Source of the DNA: Thermoplasmata archaeon
GTDB lineage: Archaea > Thermoplasmatota > Thermoplasmata > Lutacidiplasmatales > UBA184
Direction of reading: 5' to 3'
Assembly (NCBI GenBank): GCA_030044105.1
Contig: JASHWL010000063.1
Coordinates: 1 to 6,700, forward strand
DNA length: 6,700 nucleotides
In this document: one piece after another, positions 1-6,128 of the stretch
Position numbering within the stretch: the first letter of the stretch is position 1
Layout: every line of letters starts with the position of its first letter
Notes under the pieces: model-generated
The model's database searches: none
What the model was told of the DNA's origin: nothing
Seen by the model: the letters and a program-made list of their open reading frames with translations, nothing else
Position numbers and translations under genes: made by a program

Positions 1-312
1 ATCTATCCGAGCGCCGCTCCCGAGTGGGGCGCGATGCTCGCCTTCTACCAGGCGACCGGCTCGGCGAACATCTACCCGTGGCTCGTCCTCGCGCCCGGCG
101 CGGCGGTGTTCATCACCGTCCTCGCGTTCAGCCTCCTGGGCGACGGGCTCCGGGACATCCTCGACCCGCGCACGCGCCGCGCGTTCGTCCGGGGCGCGAT
201 CACGCACGACCCGCCCGCGGAGTCCCCCACGGCCGCGGGGCCGCTCGCGCCCTCGAGCGGGGAGGGGTACGCGGGCCCGCTGGGCGCGCAAGGGACGGGA
301 GGCACCGGATGA
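1..312 (+). CDS. dppC: Peptide ABC transporter permease, DppC type (C-terminal part, 5' truncated by window)
   Basis: This is the last 103 residues of an inner permease subunit of a di/oligopeptide ABC importer; the start lies before the window. It would sit in the cytoplasmic membrane and form half of the channel with DppB. The fragment opens with a Pro-x-x-x-Pro-Glu-Trp-Gly-Ala-Met-Leu stretch, which in DppC/OppC proteins follows the cytoplasmic coupling region. It continues into one last hydrophobic helix at about residues 30-50 of the fragment (TYR-PRO-TRP-LEU to LEU-GLY-ASP-GLY) and the family-typical end LGDGLRDILDPR. After that motif most DppC proteins stop soon, but here a tail of about 45 residues, rich in Pro, Gly and Ala, continues to the stop. 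The stop overlaps the dppD start by four bases (ATGA at 309-312), so this is one transcript with translational coupling likely. Family assignment is firm; the transported substrate cannot be told from this fragment. Confidence 0.9.
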   Translation: MYPSAAPEWGAMLAFYQATGSANIYPWLVLAPGAAVFITVLAFSLLGDGLRDILDPRTRRAFVRGAITHDPPAESPTAAGPLAPSSGEGYAGPLGAQGTGGTG

Positions 313-1466
313 CGGACCCGGTCCTCGACATCGAGAACCTTGAGATCACCTACACCGTCGGCGCCGGGGTCTTCCGGGCCGTCTCCGACGTCTCGTTGAA
401 GATCTACCCCCGGCAGGTCGTCGGGATCGTCGGGGAGACGGGCTGCGGCAAGAGCACGCTCGCCCAGGCGATCCCCCGGCTCCTCCCGGAGCCCCCGGCG
501 TCGATCGGGCAGGGCAAGATCGTGTTCCGGGGGACGGACCTCGTCCAGGTGCCCAAGCGCAAGCTCCCGATGGTCCGCGGCACCGGGATCGCGATGATCT
601 TCCAGGAGCCGCTCAACTCGCTCAACCCGGCGTTCCGCGTCTTCGACCAGATCGCCGAGTCGATCCGGATCCGGCACTACCGCGAGATGGGCTGGGTGAA
701 GTCGTTCCAGGGCGGCGACGCGCCGTTCGATTACTCGAAGCCGCCGGTCACCGCGACCGTCGGCTCGTCGCTCGTCCGGTCGGTCGTGCCCGACGGGGCG
801 CTCGAGGAGGCGGCGCGCGACAAGCTCCGCACCCGGTCGGAGTTCCGCGAGGAGGTCCTCCGGTACCTCCGCCTCGTCCGCATCAACGACCCGGAGACGA
901 TCCTGAACCTCTACCCGCACGAGCTCTCGGGCGGGATGCGCCAGCGGATCATGATCGCGATGGCGTTGAGCGAGAAGCCCGGCCTGCTCATCGCCGACGA
1001 GCCGACGAGCGCGCTCGATGTGACGATCCAGGCGCAGGTCCTGACGCTGATGAAGGAGCTGATCGACGAGGTCGACGCCGCGATCCTGTTCATCAGCCAC
1101 GACCTCGGCGTGATCGCGGAGACCGCGGACGAGGTCGGCGTGATGTACGCGGGACGGCTCGTGGAGTACGGCCCGGTGGCGGACGTGTTCCGCTCCCCGC
1201 GGCACCCGTACACGAAAGCGCTGCTCCGCGCGGCGCCGGCGCGCTACAAGTCGGACGGTCCCCTGAGCACGATCCCCGGCTCGGTCCCGAACCTCTCCCG
1301 GCCCCCGCCCGGGTGCCGGTTCCACCCCCGCTGCGTGCTCGCGCAGCCAATCTGCCGGGGCGAGGCCCCGCCGCTCGCGCCCGTGGACGGCGCCGGGGAC
1401 CCCTCGGCCCGCGGGGTCCACACGAGCGCCTGCTACTTCCAGTCGGAGGTGCCGAACCTCCCGTGA
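309..1466 (+). CDS. dppD: Peptide ABC transporter ATP-binding protein, DppD type
   Basis: Cytoplasmic ATPase of 385 residues that pairs with DppF to power peptide import. Motifs in order: Walker A GETGCGKST at 42-50, Q-loop Gln99 (IFQEP), ABC signature LSGGM at 206-210 followed by RQR, Walker B LLIADE at 226-231, D-loop SALD at 234-237, and H-loop His264. The OppD/DppF C-terminal domain follows, with HPYTKALL at 299-306 and PPPGCRFHPRC. Its four cysteines (336, 342, 349, 375) match the spacing of the Cys motif common in this domain, reported to hold an iron-sulfur cluster in some family members. The start at 309 was chosen because it has GGGAGG six bases upstream (297-302), overlaps the dppC stop as ATGA, and begins the fold directly; upstream in-frame sequence is shadow of dppC. 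Oddity: Q-loop to signature is about 108 residues against 57 in the neighbouring DppF, so it carries an insertion of about 50 residues (roughly 122-175). All catalytic motifs are intact. Confidence 0.95.
   Translation: MTDPVLDIENLEITYTVGAGVFRAVSDVSLKIYPRQVVGIVGETGCGKSTLAQAIPRLLPEPPASIGQGKIVFRGTDLVQVPKRKLPMVRGTGIAMIFQEPLNSLNPAFRVFDQIAESIRIRHYREMGWVKSFQGGDAPFDYSKPPVTATVGSSLVRSVVPDGALEEAARDKLRTRSEFREEVLRYLRLVRINDPETILNLYPHELSGGMRQRIMIAMALSEKPGLLIADEPTSALDVTIQAQVLTLMKELIDEVDAAILFISHDLGVIAETADEVGVMYAGRLVEYGPVADVFRSPRHPYTKALLRAAPARYKSDGPLSTIPGSVPNLSRPPPGCRFHPRCVLAQPICRGEAPPLAPVDGAGDPSARGVHTSACYFQSEVPNLP
1445..1461 (+). promoter_or_regulatory. Shine-Dalgarno-like GGAGGT paired in a hairpin just before dppF
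   Basis: GGAGGT at 1445-1450 and ACCTCC at 1456-1461 form a perfect 6-bp stem with a 5-base loop (GCCGA). The stem ends one base before the GTG start of dppF at 1463. GGAGGT is the only good Shine-Dalgarno match near that start, 12 bases upstream. In the folded mRNA it would be masked. Ribosomes finishing dppD must pass through and open it, so dppF translation would depend on dppD translation. The pairing is seen directly; the regulatory role is inferred, and because the stretch also codes for the end of DppD it could be chance. Confidence 0.4.
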
Positions 1467-2548
1467 GCGACGGCGGACCGCTGCTCGAGACGATCGGGCT
1501 CGAGAAGCACTTCCCCCTCACGCGCAGCCTGAGCGAGATGGTCGGCCACCAGCCGGCGCGCGCAATCCACGCCGTCGACGGGGTCTCGATCCGGGTCGGG
1601 TCCGGTGAGACCCTCGGACTCATCGGCGAGTCCGGATCCGGCAAGACGACCCTGGGGTGGCTCATCGCCCGTCTGCACGAGCCGACGGGCGGGGAGATCC
1701 GGTTCGCCGGGGAGGAGGTCAGCCACCTGAAGCGCCGCGCGCTCCGCGACTGGCGCCGGAACGTCCAGATCGTCTTCCAGGACCCGGTCGGCTCGCTCGA
1801 CCCGCGGCTGCGCGTCTGGCAGATCGTCGGGGAGCCCCTGCGCGCCCAGGAGGGGATGGCGCGACGGGAGGTCCGCGAGACGGTCCGGCAGCTCCTGCCG
1901 ACCGTGGGCCTCCCGCAGGATTGCCTGGACCAGTACCCGCACGAGTTCTCGGGCGGCGGACGCCAGCGCCTCTCCCTCGCCCGCGCCCTCTCCGTGCGCC
2001 CGCGCCTGATCGTCCTCGACGAGCCGACGAGCGCGCTCGACGTGGCGGTCCAGGCCCAGATCCTGAACCGGCTGGTCGAGCTGCAGCGCGAGCGGGGCCT
2101 GTCCTACCTCCTGATCACGCACAACGTCGCGGCCGTGCGGTTCGCCGCCGACCGGGTCGCGGTCATGTACCTCGGCCAGATCGTCGAGTACGGAGCGGTC
2201 CGCGAGCTCCTCGAGCACCCGGTCCACCCGTACTCGAAGGCCCTGCTCGCCGCGGTGCCGGTGCCGGACCCGAGCCGGCGCCGCACGCGCTACCGCATCG
2301 GCGGGGACATCCCGTCGCTGGTCGATCCCCCGCCGGGCTGCCGATTCGCGCCCCGCTGTCCGTTCGTGATCGAGCGGTGCCGCGTGGAGGATCCGCCGCT
2401 CCTGCCGTTCGGGGCCTCGGGGCGGCTCGTCGCCTGCCACCGGGCCGCGGACGTGCAGGACATCCCCCCGGAGGTCCTGCTCGCGACCGACGCGCCAGCG
2501 CTCCCCACCGCCCCGGACCCCGCCGCGGCGGCGGGGCCCGTCACGTGA
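1463..2548 (+). CDS. dppF: Peptide ABC transporter ATP-binding protein, DppF/OppF type
   Basis: Second cytoplasmic ATPase of the importer, 361 residues, partner of DppD. Motifs: Walker A GESGSGKTT at 55-63, Q-loop Gln106 (VFQDP), signature FSGGG at 162-166 followed by RQR, Walker B LIVLDE at 182-187, D-loop SALD at 190-193, and H-loop His220 (ITHN). The C-terminal OppD/DppF domain has HPYSKALL at 255-262 and Cys293, 299, 306 and 325 in the family spacing. The signature has Gly where Gln is usual (GGG instead of GGQ), a mild variant seen among these ATPases. An Ala/Pro-rich tail of about 36 residues follows the last cysteine. The GTG start at 1463 overlaps the dppD stop as GTGA and leads straight into the fold; an open frame 50 codons further upstream is shadow of dppD. 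DppF rather than DppD is called from the longer N-terminal region before Walker A (HFPLTRSL...) and gene order. Its stop overlaps the convergent binding-protein gene by 8 bases. Confidence 0.94.
   Translation: MSDGGPLLETIGLEKHFPLTRSLSEMVGHQPARAIHAVDGVSIRVGSGETLGLIGESGSGKTTLGWLIARLHEPTGGEIRFAGEEVSHLKRRALRDWRRNVQIVFQDPVGSLDPRLRVWQIVGEPLRAQEGMARREVRETVRQLLPTVGLPQDCLDQYPHEFSGGGRQRLSLARALSVRPRLIVLDEPTSALDVAVQAQILNRLVELQRERGLSYLLITHNVAAVRFAADRVAVMYLGQIVEYGAVRELLEHPVHPYSKALLAAVPVPDPSRRRTRYRIGGDIPSLVDPPPGCRFAPRCPFVIERCRVEDPPLLPFGASGRLVACHRAADVQDIPPEVLLATDAPALPTAPDPAAAAGPVT
2541..2548. other. 8-bp palindrome holding both stop codons of two convergent genes
   Basis: TCACGTGA at 2541-2548 is a perfect palindrome. 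Read on the plus strand it supplies the ACG-TGA end of dppF; on the minus strand it supplies the ACG-TGA end of the binding protein, so both proteins end in Thr-stop from the same eight base pairs. There is no room for a terminator between the genes, and no T-run follows on either side. Any transcription termination must occur inside the opposing gene. Confidence 0.9.
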
Positions 2549-4487
2549 GCCACTGCGTATTGAAGCCGATCGAGAACGGCTCCGCGCTCGCCATCGGGTT
2601 CTCCACGAACCCATGGAGGTTCGTCGAATAGACCGCGAAGGAGGTCGGGACGACCAGCCAGATCTCGGTGTAGCTGTTGTAGAGCACCTGGGTCATCGTC
2701 GCGTAGTCCTGTGCCAGGGTCGCGTTGTTCGTCGCGTTGTTGTCCGGCGTCGCCGCGGCCGTGTAGGTGAGGTTGTCGAGCGACGAGTTGTACGACGGCA
2801 GCATCACGCTGTTGAAGCCGGCCATGCACATGTTCGCGCTGCCGCTGCTCACGAAGTCGTTCTGCGTCCAGTCGTCCGGCGAGATGTAGTCGGACGTGTA
2901 GAACTCCTGACCCATGTAGAACGGCCCGTCGTTGAGGCTCGTGTTGGACGCGCAGTTGCCGGGCGAGTAGCCCTGCTCCGCGTACAGCTGGTCGAGGTTG
3001 ACGGGGATCGGATCGATGGTGATGTTGATCGCGGCGAGGTCGGCCTGGAGCAGCGACGCGGTGTCCGACCAGTCGGAGCCGGTGTTGAGGTACATGTACT
3101 TCAGCGTGGTCCCCTTGCACGCGCCGTTCGCGCACGGCGAGTCCGCGATCTCCTTGTACGCGAGCCCGAGGTCGTAGGAGTACGGCGCGAGGTTGTCCGG
3201 GTTGTAGTCCGGATAGGAGGGCGGCACCGGCCCCACCCAGGTGCTCGCGTACCCCCCGAACGCCTCCGTGATGATCTGCTGGTAGTTGATCGCGTGGGCG
3301 ATCGCCATCCGGACGGAGAGGTTGTTGAACGGGTACACGGTCTGGTTCAGGTAGATCCACCAGGAGCCGCTGGTCGCGCCGTAGATCGTCGGGAGCGCCT
3401 GCACCACGATGTTCGAGTGCCCCTGGAGCTGGGCGATCGTCGACGGGCCGATGTACGCGAACGAGGCCCCCTGCACGTGGCCGTCGATGAGGTCGGCGGT
3501 CGTGATGTCGATCGTATCCTGGAAGATGATCTCGACCGAGGTGTTCGCCGGGGCGAGGTTGATGTTCCACGGCGCCGCGGCGTACGCCGCCGCACCCCAG
3601 TACTTCGGGTTCGGCTGCAGCACGTAGCCGCCACCGCCCGACGGGTTGTAGTCCTCGAGGAGGTAGGGGCCCGTGCCCAGGGTGTTCGACGAAGCGTAGC
3701 CGTTGACGTTCCCGATCGAGATCCCGCCGTTCGCGTCGATCCAGGAGGGGTCCACGGCGTAGGAGTTCGGCGCCGAGATCGAGGCGAGCAGGTAGGTGTA
3801 GTTGCTCGCGAGGTAGCCGTACCCGAGGTTGAGCGCGATCGTGTACTGGTTGATCACCTGGAACGACTGGTTCGCGGTCTCCATCAGGTCGATCTCGTTC
3901 TGGGTCGGATCGAAGAAGTTCCAGCTGTTGAGGTACCCGACGAGCGTGTTGTTCGCGGCGTGCACCGAGGCGTTCGACGAGTAGTAGGAGAGCGGGTTCG
4001 ACGCGCTGAAGTTCGTCGAGTAGAAGTTCTCCTCGAGGATGAACTGCGGGCCCTGGGCGAGCAGCAGGCTCCGGTAGAAGCTGTACCACTGGACGTAGGC
4101 GTTGTACGGGTCCCCGTTCGAGAAGACGACTCCCTGCCGCAGCGAGAACGTGTAGGTCGAGATGTTCGACTGGGTGTCGAGGTTGTAGTTGCTCGTGACC
4201 GTCCAGCCCGAGGCGAGCACGCCCGAGAAGTTCGTCACCGACGAGCCGTTGTAGTTCACGAGCCCCTGGTAGACCTGCTGGACCGCGGCCCAGCCCGGCG
4301 TCGAGAAGGTCACGTCCGGATCGAGCGAGTCGGGGATCTCGGCCTGGTCGACGCAGATGTACGCCTTCTGGTTCGGTCCACAGTTCGAGGTCGTCGAGTG
4401 CTGCAGGACGTAGTACGCCCCGATCCCGGCGATGACCACGATCACGACGATGGCCACGACAATGATGTTCCGAGTTTGCGGACGCAT
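2541..4487 (-). CDS. dppA: Membrane-anchored extracellular solute-binding protein, SBP family 5 (DppA/OppA type)
   Basis: A 648-residue protein that would bind peptides, or a similar solute, outside the cell and hand them to the DppB-DppC channel. A short basic N-terminus (MRPQTR) precedes one hydrophobic helix at about 8-28, probably a membrane anchor or uncleaved signal. The rest is extracellular. Family 5 features are SLDPD...VYQGLV at 54-77, a GTGPYLLEDY block at 271-280, NPKYWG at 293-298, and the VRMAIAHAINYQQI block at 392-405. The ectodomain has about 17 N-x-S/T sequons, six cysteines (36, 45, 452, 457, 512, 554) and, by hand count, only 8 Lys/Arg against about 46 Asp/Glu. I chose the ATG at 4485-4487, with GGAGG seven bases upstream. 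An in-frame ATG at 4515-4517 has its own strong Shine-Dalgarno and would add 10 residues; a third at 4545-4547 has none. The gene faces the dpp operon tail to tail, so it is transcribed separately. The substrate is not resolvable, so the symbol is by family and context only. Confidence 0.88.
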   Translation of the reverse strand: MRPQTRNIIVVAIVVIVVIAGIGAYYVLQHSTTSNCGPNQKAYICVDQAEIPDSLDPDVTFSTPGWAAVQQVYQGLVNYNGSSVTNFSGVLASGWTVTSNYNLDTQSNISTYTFSLRQGVVFSNGDPYNAYVQWYSFYRSLLLAQGPQFILEENFYSTNFSASNPLSYYSSNASVHAANNTLVGYLNSWNFFDPTQNEIDLMETANQSFQVINQYTIALNLGYGYLASNYTYLLASISAPNSYAVDPSWIDANGGISIGNVNGYASSNTLGTGPYLLEDYNPSGGGGYVLQPNPKYWGAAAYAAAPWNINLAPANTSVEIIFQDTIDITTADLIDGHVQGASFAYIGPSTIAQLQGHSNIVVQALPTIYGATSGSWWIYLNQTVYPFNNLSVRMAIAHAINYQQIITEAFGGYASTWVGPVPPSYPDYNPDNLAPYSYDLGLAYKEIADSPCANGACKGTTLKYMYLNTGSDWSDTASLLQADLAAINITIDPIPVNLDQLYAEQGYSPGNCASNTSLNDGPFYMGQEFYTSDYISPDDWTQNDFVSSGSANMCMAGFNSVMLPSYNSSLDNLTYTAAATPDNNATNNATLAQDYATMTQVLYNSYTEIWLVVPTSFAVYSTNLHGFVENPMASAEPFSIGFNTQWLT

Positions 4488-4494
4488 CGAATCG

Positions 4495-4499
4495 CCTCC
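4495..4499 (-). promoter_or_regulatory. Shine-Dalgarno of the solute-binding protein (chosen start)
   Basis: The minus strand reads GGAGG here, seven bases before the ATG at 4485-4487. It supports the 648-residue form, whose hydrophobic helix begins after only seven residues. It lies inside the coding sequence of the alternative longer form, where it encodes part of a Ser-Gly-Gly. Confidence 0.55.
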
Positions 4500-4522
4500 G
4501 GATTCGACTCGGCGCATGACCG

Positions 4523-4530
4523 CCTCCCCC
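4523..4530 (-). promoter_or_regulatory. Second Shine-Dalgarno for an alternative upstream start of the binding protein
   Basis: The minus strand reads GGGGGAGG, five bases before the in-frame ATG at 4515-4517. It is at least as strong as the downstream site. If used, the protein starts MRRVESGGDSMRPQTR and is 658 residues long. Which of the two starts is used depends on where the transcript begins. Confidence 0.45.
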
Positions 4531-4542
4531 TTGATAAGGTAT
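4531..4542 (-). promoter_or_regulatory. Possible archaeal TATA-like element for the binding-protein gene
   Basis: The minus strand reads ATACCTTATCAA, the most AT-rich patch of this intergenic region. With the usual archaeal spacing of about 25 bases from the TATA centre, transcription would begin near 4510. That is after the ATG at 4515-4517 and leaves a leader of some 23 bases with GGAGG before the ATG at 4487. No clear purine-rich BRE is seen upstream. This is positional inference only. Confidence 0.3.
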
Positions 4543-4627
4543 GCCATGGTCCCCGTCCGGCGAGGGACGCGGCCGCCGTCGGCACCGTCTTGAAGACCGC
4601 CGGGCTCGGGGACCGCGCGGAGCGTGC

Positions 4628-6121
4628 ATGGCGCAGAAGATGCTCATCGCCGGCGAGTGGGTCGACGCGTACGACGAGGCCACGGTGCCGGTGGTCAACC
4701 CGTTCGATGGGACCCCGCTCGATTCGGTCCCGAAGGGCGCGCGGGAGGACGCGCGCCGCGCGATCGACGCCGCCCGCGAGGCCTTCGACCGGGGCCCGTG
4801 GCCCCGCCTCCCGCCGCGCGCCCGAGGCGAGGTGTTCCTCAAGGCGGCCGGGATCCTCCAGAACCGCCTCGTCCCGATCGCCGAGCTCGAGACGCGCAAC
4901 CAGGGCAAGACGATCAAGCAGGCCCAGGACGCCGACCTCCCGTTCTCCATCGACAACCTGATCTTCTACGCCGGCGCGGGCCGCACGCTCGACGCGAAGA
5001 GTCCGGGCGAGTTCACCGGCGACGGCACCACGATCTTCCGGCGCGAGCCGGTCGGCGTGGTCGCGTCGATCACCCCGTGGAACTACCCGTTCATGATGGC
5101 GGTCTGGAAGATCGGTCCGGCGCTGATCACCGGCAACACGGTGATCCTGAAGCCGGCCAGCTGGACCCCGCTCACGACCCTCGAGCTGGCCCGAGCGTTC
5201 GCGGAGGCCGGGATCCCGCGCGGCGCCCTCAACGTGGTGACCGGGCCGGGCGGCGAGGTCGGTGACGAGCTGTCCCGGAACCCGAAGGTCGACCTGGTGT
5301 CGCTCACGGGAGACACCGCCACCGGCCGGAAGATCATGGAGGCGGCGAGCGGCACGGTGAAGCGCACGCAGCTCGAGCTCGGCGGCAAGGCGCCGTTCGT
5401 CGTCTTCGAGGACGCGGACCTCGCCGCCGCCGTCGAGGGCGCGATCGTCGCGGGTTTCGTCAACGGCGGGCAGGACTGCACCGCCGCGACCCGTCTCATC
5501 GTCCACCAGAACATCCGCGCCAAGTTCGTCGCGCGTCTGCTGGAGCGGGTCGCTACGATCCGGGCCGGCGACCCCCGCCAGCGGTCGACCGACCTGGGCC
5601 CTCTCGTGCACCGGACGCATCAGCAGCACGTCCTCGGGTTCGTGGAGAAGGGGAAGGACGAAGGCGCGAAGCTCCTGACCGGCGGGACCGACGAGCGGAG
5701 CCACCACCTCGAGGGCGCCTTCGTCGCGCCGACGGTGTTCGACGCCGTCGCGCCGGACATGACCATCGCCCAGAAGGAGGTCTTCGGACCGGTCCTCGAC
5801 GTCCTCGAGTTCGAGACGTTCGATCAGGCGCTCGAGATCGCGAACGGCGTCGAGTACGGGCTCGCCGGCAGTGTCTGGACGAACGACCTCCGGACCGCGA
5901 TCCGGGCGGCCAACGCGCTCCGGTTCGGCGACGTCTGGGTGAACGACCACCTGCCGCTCGGGTCGGAGACCCCGCACGGCGGGTTCAAGCAGTCCGGCTT
6001 CGGGAAGGACCTCGGCGCGGACTCGCTGCTCGACTACACGACCGTGAAGAACGTCTACATCGACCTCACCGGTCAGGCGCGGAAGGCCTGGCACTACACG
6101 ACGTACGGCGACCCCGCCTGA
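4628..6121 (+). CDS. NAD(P)+-dependent aldehyde dehydrogenase, gamma-aminobutyraldehyde dehydrogenase (PatD)-like
   Basis: A complete cytosolic aldehyde dehydrogenase of 497 residues, the family's usual length, oxidising an aldehyde to its acid. Catalytic and cofactor residues are all visible: Asn152 in PWNYP (oxyanion), Lys175 in KPAS (cofactor), Glu250 in LELGGK (general base), Cys284 in GGQDCTAATR (nucleophile) and Glu384 in EVFGP. The GQDCTAA segment around the cysteine, RREPVGVVASITPWNYP, and the end SETPHGGFKQSGFGKD resemble bacterial PatD/YdcW enzymes, which turn 4-aminobutanal from putrescine into GABA. Betaine-aldehyde or succinate-semialdehyde use remains possible. The usual TGS of the cofactor loop is TGD here (Asp229). 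The C-terminus runs about 20 residues past the oligomerisation strand and ends in KAWHYTTYGDPA. The ATG at 4628 has GGAG five bases upstream (4619-4622) and starts the normal MLIAGEW strand; upstream in-frame codons are Arg-rich and non-homologous. It is followed after 7 bases by a second dehydrogenase. Confidence 0.92.
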   Translation: MAQKMLIAGEWVDAYDEATVPVVNPFDGTPLDSVPKGAREDARRAIDAAREAFDRGPWPRLPPRARGEVFLKAAGILQNRLVPIAELETRNQGKTIKQAQDADLPFSIDNLIFYAGAGRTLDAKSPGEFTGDGTTIFRREPVGVVASITPWNYPFMMAVWKIGPALITGNTVILKPASWTPLTTLELARAFAEAGIPRGALNVVTGPGGEVGDELSRNPKVDLVSLTGDTATGRKIMEAASGTVKRTQLELGGKAPFVVFEDADLAAAVEGAIVAGFVNGGQDCTAATRLIVHQNIRAKFVARLLERVATIRAGDPRQRSTDLGPLVHRTHQQHVLGFVEKGKDEGAKLLTGGTDERSHHLEGAFVAPTVFDAVAPDMTIAQKEVFGPVLDVLEFETFDQALEIANGVEYGLAGSVWTNDLRTAIRAANALRFGDVWVNDHLPLGSETPHGGFKQSGFGKDLGADSLLDYTTVKNVYIDLTGQARKAWHYTTYGDPA

Positions 6122-6128
6122 GCCGACC

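Larger units (their letters stand above)
4488..4627. promoter_or_regulatory. Divergent intergenic region with two inverted repeats
   Basis: This is the only non-coding stretch over 100 bases. It separates the minus-strand binding-protein gene from the plus-strand aldehyde dehydrogenase, so it should hold promoters for both. Seen in it are an 8-bp inverted repeat, GGTCCCCG at 4548-4555 and CGGGGACC at 4607-4614 (51 bases apart), and an inner short palindrome, GTCTT-G-AAGAC at 4587-4597. The inner palindrome is also the least GC-rich spot upstream of the dehydrogenase and lies about 30-40 bases before its ATG, so it could be a promoter element or an operator half. No BRE/TATA pair is clear for the dehydrogenase. 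Repeats of this size can arise by chance in GC-rich DNA. Confidence 0.35.

Noticed and set aside
72..1421. Minus-strand open frame opposite dppC-dppD
   Set aside because: Composition is Arg/Asp/Leu-rich and matches reverse reading of GC-biased codons; the plus strand has complete ABC ATPase motifs.
996..2040. 23-base exact direct repeat at 996-1018 and 2018-2040
   Set aside because: Both copies encode the Walker B / D-loop segment DEPTSALD of homologous ATPases, so the identity follows from shared protein sequence and codon bias, not from a mobile or recombination repeat.
2521..2540. GC-rich run before the dppF stop considered as a terminator
   Set aside because: No stable extended stem followed by a T-run on either strand; it codes for the Ala-rich tail of DppF.
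4569..4576. GCGGCCGC palindrome in the intergenic region
   Set aside because: An 8-bp GC-only palindrome is expected by chance in such GC-rich DNA, and nothing around it suggests a binding site.
2613..4961. Very long open frame (782 codons) on the plus strand opposite the binding-protein gene
   Set aside because: The translation is a Val/Arg/Asp-rich low-complexity string with no recognisable domain. It is the usual antisense shadow of a high-GC gene, and it also runs into the real dehydrogenase in another frame.
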